Below are positions 1 through 7,349 of a stretch of 27,609 nt of DNA, in pieces. The notes beneath the pieces are model-generated. The model was given only the letters and a program-made list of their open reading frames with translations, was not told the origin of the DNA and made no database searches. The position numbers and the translations under genes were made by a program. The first letter of the stretch is position 1, and every line of letters begins with the position of its first letter. The stretch lies in the NCBI GenBank assembly GCA_011763485.2, contig JAANSK020074464.1:1-27609 (forward strand), written 5' to 3'. This DNA is from Isoetes engelmannii (lineage: Eukaryota > Streptophyta > Lycopodiopsida > Isoetales > Isoetaceae).

Positions 1-2
1 GT

Positions 3-23
3 CGTCCGATTGTGAATCGGACG
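3..23. repeat. Perfect short hairpin
   Basis: A 9-base stem (3-11 pairs with 15-23) surrounds a GTG loop. There are no mismatches. The motif resembles palindromic ends or subterminal hairpins of plant DNA transposons, but the window starts here, so the context is missing and no element can be named. Confidence 0.6.
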
Positions 24-198
24 GATGGGATTGAAAGATTCCTCCACCCAACCCCCAAAGCCAAGGTTTGCCCTTCGAGCAACCCAAAAAAATCAAGTAG
101 TTACATTTTTACCTGGCGAAATTATTGCTTGCTTGAATAACCAATTATTATCAGCATTCATGTAAGGATAATGACAATAAAATTGTCACATCCTCTTC

Positions 199-447
199 CT
201 AAACACGAAGCAACGTCTGAAATGACTCTTCCTTGTACTTGTCCATGCTTACGTTATATTGCTTTGAGAGTCTCTCATTGTACTCTGCAAACGCCTTCCT
301 GTTTTCTGATCCTATCTCAAAATCTGCCACCTTCAAACCTTGTAGCTCATCTTGCCCCCTAATACCAAACTTGGATATGCAGTAGAAGGAGTTCTCTTTT
401 GCACACCAATGGTAAAAGTGTCTGTTCATTTGCAAAATGAATTTCAT
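199..447 (-). pseudogene. Unassigned coding-like fragment
   Basis: This open frame of about 82 codons has protein-like composition: charged, with a plausible amphipathic tail containing SKQYNVSMDKYKEE. It is overlapped by another minus-strand frame (359-586) that holds VTTWVCKKRKKV, so a single frameshift near 440 could join the two. I do not recognise a domain. It lies outside the proposed Harbinger-like element that begins at 1077. It could be a decayed exon or a transposon fragment, and chance is not excluded. Confidence 0.2.
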
Positions 448-611
448 TTACTTTCTTCCTCTTCTTACACACCCATGTCGTCACTCTTGACCTCCACATA
501 ACGCCAACACATGCAAGTTTGGCCCACTTGAACACAATAGAAGTTTTGATATTAAAAGGAAAACCATCCGACCAAATTATATACACTCAATTTGGGTTAG
601 GGTGCCAAGAC

Positions 612-680
612 TGGAAACCTCCCCCATTTTCTTCATATGGAAACCTCCCCAGTTTTCAACCAAGCTTGGGGAGGTTTCCA
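612..680. repeat. Inverted repeat of a 13-base motif
   Basis: TGGAAACCTCCCC occurs as direct copies at 612-624 and 638-650. Its exact reverse complement occurs at 668-680. The last two form a perfect 13-bp stem with a 17-base loop. No coding region is attached to it. Confidence 0.75.
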
Positions 681-724
681 ATATAGATGGAGAAACCATT
701 TATACCATTTTCTGCAATTTTCCG

Positions 725-829
725 CTCATGCTCACGTCAAATCATACATCTAAATATTCTAAACATGTTTTTTTCCACTCATGCTCACGTCAAATCATAC
801 ATCTAAATATCTAAACATGGTTTGGAGCC
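725..829. repeat. 53-bp tandem duplication
   Basis: The stretch starting CTCATGCTCACGTCAAATCA at 725 is repeated from 778 with a period of 53 bases. The first 33 bases are identical and the remainder differs by small indels. It is a simple local duplication in non-coding DNA. Confidence 0.75.
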
Positions 830-884
830 TGTAAAAAGAAAGTTATAGGGCTCCGCGCATCCCCTGATTGCCATGCCAGGAATG

Positions 885-1075
885 TCCTGTATACATAAAC
901 GACTCCATGCTGAACTCATTTGAGATCTACGCTTAATGTCTTCTATCGGAACATTCCTGTATATGTAAACGACTCTACACTGGACTCATTTGAAAGCCGT
1001 GTTTAATGAACAATACAAAATATCGGGACAAGTACCAGAATGAATGTTATATGGACAACCACCAATATGAATGTT
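885..1075. repeat. About 70-bp tandem repeat (left block)
   Basis: Two diverged units start at about 885 and 955. Each carries a TCCTGTATA start, an AAACGACTC core, an ACTCATTTGA segment and a TTAATG segment. After the second unit come ACAATACAAAATATC and a GACAAGTACCAGAATGAATG segment. The same sequence recurs at 6924-7180 on the far side of the TTA-flanked element, so the DNA from 1077 to 6887 appears to interrupt one repeat block. Confidence 0.65.
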
Positions 1076-1076
1076 A

Positions 1077-1112
1077 GGGTTAATTCATACCAGCAGTTAA
1101 ATTAGGTTTCAA
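1077..1112 (+). repeat. Left terminal inverted repeat, proposed
   Basis: It begins with GGGTT directly after TTA (1074-1076). It pairs with the right terminus at 6844-6887 with several mismatches and one 7-base gap. Confidence 0.5.
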
Positions 1113-2072
1113 ACCTAATTTAACTATTTAAATTGGTTTAAAAAAAAAAAAGAAAATAACTAGCTATCTAAACTTAACTATGACAATTCTATTCGCACAC
1201 AAAATAGTTAAGTTTCAGTTAGAGGTCTTAATTTAATTAAGACATGCTTAAATGTTTTCAGACCAAAACACAGATAAGTTAGCAATTTTAGCAAGACTTA
1301 ACCTAACAATAGAGCATTCAGACATGACCATTAAATTAATGTTAACTGAAACGCCTTCAGACAAATCTCTAATCAAGTTAAATATTTATCTTAACTGAAA
1401 TACCTTCAGATAAATCTCCAGTTAAGTGAAAACTTTAACTTAACCAAAGTGCGTTCAGATGTACCTCCAGTTAAGTTTACAATTTTTAAGAGATTTTTAC
1501 AAGCACGCAACCGTGTTTTTTACACATCATACAAAATATTTGTTCATACGCTACTCTTGTGCTATTCTGCTCCTGATTCTAACCTAATCAACATAAGAAT
1601 CCAGTGACAAGTACATCTTCATGTGATCTAAGACAAGGATGAACAAGAATTTTGGCCATTTATTAGATCGTGACCAAAAAAAAGTGATAAGAATGCATAT
1701 ACTTATGAAACATATCAGAACAAACTTAAGAATTGATCCAATTGTAATTACAGCTCTTATGGCTAATTGAGAAAGAACCAGTAGTAGGCTTTCTAAGATA
1801 TTATGTGTCAAAGCCAAATGTTTTCTGAGAGATTTCCAGAGAGAGATTCACGAACTTGATGACTTTCCATTTCCACCGGTCACTCGAGTACAAAATTAAA
1901 ATTTGCATATGTTATGACTTACTCCAATCTAATCATATTTCACATTGTCAAAAGCAAGCTAAGTGCGCAATGACATAAGGCAAAACACCACGCAAGAGTT
2001 CCATTGACAGATCTTGAAATTAAATCTTGAAAATGAGAGGAAATTGGCAAACTAACCCGACTCACATGAACA
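1113..2072. other. Non-coding subterminal region
   Basis: The sequence is AT-rich with recurring AAGTTAA / TTAACTTAA motifs. A loosely repeated CTTCAGANAAATCTC...AGTTAAG module occurs at about 1357-1475. The minus-strand open frame at 1584-1817 is hydrophobic, has no family likeness and is probably chance. No gene is supported. Confidence 0.5.
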
Positions 2073-2257
2073 CTAAATACTCTTTAGTCCTCCTCTAATC
2101 TCAAGTCCTCCTTCTGGAGAGAGATCATTCACAAAATTGCCATCTTCTTCTATTGAATCACCGTTTGCAACTTCAATGTCTTCATTCAAACCTTCTACTA
2201 GCTGTTGATATTACTGATTTGTTTCAACTCCTTCTCCATGTTTGCTTCACCATTATC
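2073..2257 (-). pseudogene. Acidic C-terminal tail-like reading, possible transposase end
   Basis: On the minus strand two adjacent frames give protein-like sequence: DNGEANMEKELKQIS, then, after stops, LNEDIEVANGDSIEEDGNF and NDLSPEGG. The second ends at a TAG at 2073-2075. The acidic, Asn/Glu-rich character resembles the tail of a plant Harbinger-type nuclease, and its strand matches the trihelix gene at 5551-6607. No catalytic DDE segment is present; the LINE sequence at 2258 begins where the upstream part would lie. The assignment is tentative. Confidence 0.3.
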
Positions 2258-4446
2258 AATCAATGGTAGGAACATTTTGACTAATGTTGCTGTAGCTTAT
2301 GAGGGTCTATATTGGGCAAGGAGAACAGGTCAAGGCATTGCCTATCTTAAGATTGACTTTGCCAAAGCTTATGATAGTGTCCACTGGGAGTTCTTGGCTG
2401 CTATGATGTTGGCCTTGGGATGTGGTCCCCGCTTTACAGAGACCGTTATAAAGCTTCACAGGTCTGCATGGGCTACGGTGGTGTGACAGGGGGAGCCCTC
2501 TTCCTTCTTCTCATTGGGGAGAGGTGTTCGTTAGGGGTGCCCTTTAGCTCCGTTTCTGTTTACTATCGTGGCGAAGGCATTGCCTCAGTTGCTTTTGGCG
2601 GCGGTAGAGGAGCGTGTGGTGGATGGACTTCGGATCCAGGATGGTATAGCCAGTAAATTATTAACCAGTTTGCAGATGACACCTTCCTCTTTTTGGTGGC
2701 AGAGGAGAGGAATCTGTGAATGTGAAAGCTTTTTTGGATACTTTCTCCTTGGCCTCGGGCATTCTCTTGAATTGGGGAAGTGCTTGGCATTATAGGCTTT
2801 GCTGACTCCGCCCCCACCTTGTTTGGCTCTTTTTCCTTGGAAAGTGCTCCCAGAGAATGGGTGTACTAAGCTTTTGGTTATTCCCTTTGGAGGGGACATT
2901 TCTATGGGCAGGGTGTGGGATGAGATTTTGCAGGGGCTGCAGAAGCACCTCAACTGGTGGAAGGGTCGCAAGTTATCCATGGCGGGCCGGATTACTGTTG
3001 CTAAGGCGGTGCTTTGTAGCACTCATATCTACACAGCGTCCGCGATGTTAGCCCCTGAGGGCAAGATGCAGGCTCTGGATAAGATTGTTCGTCACTTTGT
3101 GTGGGGCGGGGATTCTGAGGGTGCAGTTGTCAAAGTGGCTTGGTGGAAGTGTCTCCGCCCCCGGGAGGATGGGGGTTTGGCCATTCTGGATTTGGTGCTC
3201 CATAGTAAAGTGTTGGTCTCCAAGTTTGTTTTGAGCATTCTGCAGGAAGGGCCATCTTCTCCTGGTGCGGCGTTGCTTGTGCAGTCTCTCCGTCACTGTG
3301 TGGCATTTGGTAAGCCGACTGTTGCTGTGAAGTTGCCTTGGGCGTTGTTGTATGGTCTCAAGCCTTTTCCACATGCATCCCCTTTTCTTACAGGTGTGCT
3401 GCGAGCTTGGGATCGTGTGTGAGTGCTTTTCCAGCTGAATTATGCCTTCGTTTTTCACCATACCTCCCCCTTCTTGTGGGTTCCTTTGCCCCCTGTGCAG
3501 TTGCCTTTGGCTGGCACTATGCATGCCCGGACGCAGGCCCGTTTGACTAAGACTGCAATGCTCACTTTGGAGGACTGGTACTGGGATGGCCAGCTAGCTT
3601 CCTGGGATTTCTTTCGGGCCCGTTTTCGCTTAAGGGGCAGTGATCAGACCATTTGGAAGCAGGTGGTGGGTAGGATTCCGTAGCATATACCTCTTGTACT
3701 CCAGGAGGATGTGGTGGTGCAGGTTTGGCGGGTTCATCCTGATGTTACAGCCACATGTTTTGTGCGGTCTTGTTATAGGGTATTGGTGATACACGACACT
3801 TTGCCACCTTCTAGGAAGTGGTCTTTGCAGCTTCAGGGCTCTTGTTGGCGCTCTGTCTGGACATGGACGTGGAGTTCGCTTCCCCCACCGAAGGCCAGAG
3901 TGCTTTTGTGGCAGGTGGTGCACTGCTGTATCAGGGTGGATACCCTTGTGAGCAGGTTTAAGCCAGGTGTGAGCCCCCTCTGCCCGTGTTGTGGCCTTCA
4001 TCCTGAATCCGTAAAGCATTGCTTGGTCCTGTGCCCTCACTTGAAGGTTGCTTGGGATTGGGTCAGGGCCATGGTCCGAGTGAGGTTGTCTAGTCAGTAG
4101 CTGCTGTTGCATCTATATCCTGCTGATTGGCCCCTCTTGAAAAAGCAAGCTTTGCACTTCTGTGTAGCTTGACTGGTGTGGCTGATTTGGAAACGACGAC
4201 GGTTGTGGGTTTTCCAGGGGATCCAGCAGTCTTCGGCTTCCCTAGTTCCCCGCCTCAGGTATAAGCTCTTACAGAGCTTTCTCGTGTTCTCGGGATCGGC
4301 AGAGCGGAAGTTCTCCATTTAGCGAGATGTCTTGGGCATTGTGGATGGTAGTGGTGGGTTTGTACATAGCTAGTGGTGCATTGAGCTTGTTGTGGAGTGT
4401 TGAGGTATCTCTGCTCATTGGGGCAGTTCTCTTTTCTCCTCACTCA
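2258..4446 (+). mobile_element. Decayed LINE (non-LTR retrotransposon), copy 1
   Basis: This is a fragment of a plant L1-like LINE ORF2. It begins inside the reverse transcriptase with GRNILTNVAVAYEGL and LKIDFAKAYDSV, which holds the first catalytic Asp. It continues through GCPLAPFLF and the active-site box FADD (2669-2680), then the thumb/connection region (2799-3422), and ends with a zf-RVT zinc-binding region (CPCC...KHCLVLCPH, about 3978-4045). The whole length aligns with copy 2 at 11213-13290. Stops and frameshifts break it, for example TGA at about 2485 and TAG in place of the Gln of GVRQGCPL. It lacks the 3' terminal about 60 bases and poly(A) present in copy 2, and no target duplication was found, so it has been truncated or rearranged at both ends. 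Confidence 0.9.
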
Positions 4447-4459
4447 CTTCGGTTGAGAC

Positions 4460-4577
4460 ATCTAATGCAAAACAATCCATACATGGTAAATGGCTCATTA
4501 TCTGATTTGATATTTGGCATCTAATGCAAAGCAGTCCACACATGGTAAATGGCTCATTATCTGATTGGATATTTGGT
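4460..4577 (+). repeat. 59-bp tandem duplication in the kinase fragment
   Basis: Units 4460-4518 and 4519-4577 are nearly identical, beginning ATCTAATGCAAA and ending ATTTGG plus one base. They duplicate the subdomain V coding segment (MVNGSLSD). A third, more diverged relative starts at about 4846. Confidence 0.8.
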
Positions 4578-4945
4578 AACGTTTCATGTCCATTAAGTTG
4601 GGATGTCAGATTTGACATTATTAATGGCATCACACAAGGCATGGCATATTTGCATGAAGGATGCAAACACAAAATTTTACACTTGGACTTGAAATCTCAG
4701 AACATTCTTCTTGATGCAAAATTTTGTCCAAGAGAAGCAGCATTTGGCTTCTCTAATTCATGGAAAGGGATCAAAGCAATGCTATGACAAACACCATGAA
4801 AGGCACCCCAGCCTATCTTGCTCCTGATTGACTTGCAGCCATGGTTATTATCTGATCGGATATTTGGTAGTATTTCATGTCTATTAAGTTGGGAGATTAG
4901 ATTTGACACTATTAATGGCGTGACACAGGGCATGGCATGCTCATG
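4460..4945 (+). pseudogene. Receptor-like protein kinase fragment
   Basis: Readable kinase subdomains occur in order: MVNGSLSDWIF (subdomain V), ITQGMAYLHEGC (VIa), the catalytic loop ILHLDLKSQNILLD (VIb, with Leu where RD kinases have Arg), a damaged DFG segment reading AFGFS, and, after a frameshift, GTPAYLAPD followed by a stop in place of Glu-Trp (VIII). The style is that of plant S-domain/LRK10-like receptor kinases. The N-lobe, transmembrane and extracellular parts are absent. A second copy of subdomains V-VIa is repeated at about 4846-4945. It directly follows the LINE and is clearly non-functional. Confidence 0.75.
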
Positions 4946-5550
4946 ATCCAAATGCAAAATTATGTGATGCACATATGTCCAAGGCATTGATAGGTATTTT
5001 AAAATATCTTAGGCCAGACATATCATTTTTTCTAGGACTATTGACCTTAGTGACAAAAGTTTGAAGCAAGTTTCCAGAATATTAGATTCTATGACAAGAA
5101 ATGATTACAAGCTGAATTAAAAAACTCAATTACAGTGCAATCTACAAGCAGACGCAGCAAAGGTGTCAAACCTAATATGTTTGTCTCCAGCTTGTTCAAA
5201 TTAGCTTATTTGATCTGTCTACAGCTTGAAACTTCCCTAAGTAGGTAGCTTAATTTCTATCAGACAAGTGCTATATCTTGACAAATATATGCTATCAAAG
5301 GTTGACAGCTGCAGCTATCACTAGAAATCAGCAACCAATGACCATCTAATCATCATCTACATACAAGCATGGTCTATTAGTTATTCCCCAATAAATTTTT
5401 ATGCATGGGCTACAAAAATTTCAGAATATATAAACCTGAGCGTTGTGGAAACTGTGGGGCAACCTTGCTTTCCAAATAATTTTCCATCTTCTCAAATGTC
5501 CCGACGATTATGCTAATTGAACTAACCAAAGTTTGTTGCAGCTGAAGTTT
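4946..5550. other. Non-coding stretch
   Basis: There is no supported gene. A short open reading on the plus strand (about 4947-5066) continues past the second kinase copy but has no recognisable motif. The remainder is AT-rich, with no notable repeat seen. Confidence 0.4.
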
Positions 5551-6607
5551 CTATCTTTCTATCTCCAAACTTTTTACAAAATGCTCATCCATCATAGTCA
5601 CAAGCTGCTTGTTATTATCTGCCATTGTGTTTGTCAAAGAAGAATTGCCGCCACTAGCTCTTCTTTTTCCTGAAGAACCCACTTCTCCCACTCCCATAAC
5701 ATGATGACTTCCTTCACTTGCTGATCTACTACTATCTGCAGTGTACTATGGCTCTATTATAGGGCTTGAGGACTGGAATGAATCCAACACTTGTAAATCA
5801 TCACCTCTATGACCGGAAGGTTATAAACCTTTTTCACCTCATGTTTAGTTAGTGAAAAATACTCCGGCATACCAGTCTTCTTGTTGAAATCATGTATTGC
5901 CTTGTATTTGTGAATCAAATTCTCATATTTCAGCTTACAACCATCGCCATCCCTATCATCAAAACCTAATTCTGCCATTTTTTTTCATAAATCTTTTTCC
6001 ATCTTGACACTGCTGATTCCATCTTGTCTCTTGCTGAAGCACCTTCTAAAGCTAACCATTTTGCCTTTTTAAACTCCACTAACATCCTTCTCTTCACTTG
6101 ACCAATTCCTTGATCTCTTCCTTTTTTGAGATCCACGGATGCATGAGAAGACTCCGATCCATTCTCCGCGTTGATGTGCAATGGCTACAAACATAACATG
6201 AGAAAATATCATAGCCCTTATTATGTGCCTATCAAACTGCTCTTGATCTGCAATCTTTTTGTCAGCAAAAAAATGCTTCCTTCATAGATGGAGGATTTAT
6301 GGATGATAGAAGCACAAAGGGATTATGAACTACAGAGGTATATGAACTAGCAGGAAAAGAAAAAAGACCAACAAGGTAGTACTAGAATTTTGATTTCATT
6401 CAAGACCAGTATAGCATTCCCTGTCAAGCATTCATGTAGAAAAAATAAAAATAAAACCCACTTTACCTCTTCAGGATTTGGCAGACCATCTCCATCCCCG
6501 AGGGTATCTTCCCTTCCACGGCCTCGTCCACGAGCACTTCGACCTCTGCTATCTCCTCCACGACGTGCAGTTCGACCTCCTCGAGCAGGCGGAGCTCGCG
6601 TCACCAT
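5551..6607 (-). pseudogene. Trihelix/Myb-like protein gene, two exons, frameshifted
   Basis: Exon 1 (6607-6467) starts at ATG and encodes an Arg/Gly-rich leader (RGRSARGRGRGR) ending in GLPNPEE. It is followed by a GTAAAG donor. Exon 2 starts at 6184 after a TTTGTAG acceptor, and both boundaries are in phase 0, giving a 282-base intron. Exon 2 encodes FKKAKWLALEGASARDKMES, SRWKKIYEK, then KLKYENLIHKYKAIHDFNKK. This is the Trp- and Lys-rich pattern of a trihelix/Myb-SANT-like DNA-binding domain, as in Harbinger accessory proteins. The frame is lost in an A8 run (5978-5985) inside the domain. A Ser-rich C-terminal tail with GKRRASGGNSS and a short helical end lies in another frame, after an in-frame stop, and ends at the TAG at 5551-5553. 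Sitting near the right terminal repeat, it probably served the transposon. Confidence 0.65.
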
Positions 6608-6843
6608 AGTTAACGGGCCCTAAATGATCTCAACGAGGTCACTGTATTTTTGTTAACATTTGGTCCACAAAAATACCTCGCCACTTAATTTCGCGTAACT
6701 AATTGTTAACTATTGTGTTTGGTGTGAAGGGGTGTTAAGTTAGTATTTTTGGTTAAAAATATAATTAACAGCTGTTAACCAAATAGGCTTAACCAATGCT
6801 AACTTAACTTGTGGTGTGAAGGTAATAACGGTTGAAAAAGCTA

Positions 6844-6887
6844 ACTCAACCTAACTTAACTGCTAGTTTGCTAGTCTGAATGAACCC
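6844..6887 (-). repeat. Right terminal inverted repeat, proposed
   Basis: It ends in AATGAACCC immediately before TTA (6888-6890). Its reverse complement matches the left end at 1077-1112. The adjoining 6690-6843 contains many TTAAC/GTTAA motifs suitable as subterminal binding sites. Confidence 0.5.
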
Positions 6888-6904
6888 TTATACATGCAAG
6901 CCAA

Positions 6905-7180
6905 GTTTGCCATGCTATGAACTGTCCTGTTGTACACAACTCCATGCTGAACTCATTTGAAATCCGTGCCTAATAGCTTAATGGACAATACAAAATATCC
7001 ACGTTTAAAGGACAAATACCAAAAGGAATGTCATATGGACAAGCCAGAATAAAATGTAGGCGCAACAATACAAAATAACCGCATAAAAAACAAGCACAAA
7101 AATGAATGTTATGTGGGACAAGTATCAAAATAAACGTTATATGGATATGAATAAAATATCCACGTTTTGAATAAAATATC
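6905..7180. repeat. Repeat block, right part
   Basis: A unit with TCCTGTTGTACACAACTCCA, TGCTGAACTCATTTGAAATC and GGACAATACAAAATATCC matches the units at 885-1075. After it come three diverged copies of a GACAAGTACCAAAATGAATGT-like segment (about 7010, 7085 and 7115). No coding potential. Confidence 0.65.
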
Positions 7181-7183
7181 GAC

Positions 7184-7187
7184 AAAA
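7184..7187 (-). terminator. RNA polymerase III terminator
   Basis: Four T residues on the minus strand directly follow the last base of the tRNA. A run of four or more T is the usual Pol III stop signal. Confidence 0.7.
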
Positions 7188-7260
7188 CGACTCCACTGGG
7201 GATCGAACCCAGAATCTCTGGTTTCGTAGACCAGCGCCTTATCCATTGGGCCATGGAGTC
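7188..7260 (-). tRNA. tRNA-Arg (anticodon ACG)
   Basis: The minus strand folds as a full 73-base tRNA. The acceptor stem GACTCCA pairs with TGGAGTC, followed by discriminator G. The D-arm region contains an A-box-like TGGCCCAATGG. The anticodon stem CTGGT/ACCAG encloses the loop CTACGAA, with anticodon ACG. The T arm is CTGGG/CCCAG with B box GGTTCGATCCC. No intron is present. CAA motifs occur just upstream (CAAGAAACAAG), typical of plant tRNA gene leaders. The A34 would be deaminated to inosine and read CGN arginine codons. Its 5' end faces the PPR gene start with about 89 bases between them. Confidence 0.95.
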
Positions 7261-7349
7261 CTTACTTGTTTCTTGTTTCCAAGAAATATAATTATTCAAT
7301 TTACAACTTTCTTTTGGAAAACCCACAACGATACAGAGATTGTTAGAAA

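Larger units (their letters stand above)
1077..6887. mobile_element. Degenerate PIF/Harbinger-like DNA transposon (proposed)
   Basis: The left end reads GGGTTAATTCATAC...CAGCAGTTAAATTAGGTT. The reverse complement of the right end reads GGGTTCATTCAGAC...TAGCAGTTAAGTTAGGTT. The two match closely apart from a 7-base indel. TTA directly abuts both ends (1074-1076 and 6888-6890), which is the target duplication typical of PIF/Harbinger. Many TTAAGTT-type subterminal motifs lie inside each end, as expected of transposase-binding regions. A trihelix/Myb-like gene of the kind these elements carry as their accessory ORF lies on the minus strand at 5551-6607. No DDE nuclease domain is readable, so the element cannot be autonomous. 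A LINE and a kinase fragment lie between its parts. Both ends belonging to one insertion is an inference. Confidence 0.5.

Noticed and set aside
1584-1817. Hydrophobic minus-strand open frame of 77 codons
   Set aside because: There is no homologue-like motif, no splice context and biased AT composition; most likely chance.
2585-3524. Long minus-strand open frames (145 and 158 codons) opposite the first LINE
   Set aside because: They are antisense shadows of the reverse transcriptase reading and recur opposite the second copy for the same reason.
3630-4112. 160-codon minus-strand frame
   Set aside because: It lies opposite the zf-RVT part of the LINE, which is clearly the real coding strand.
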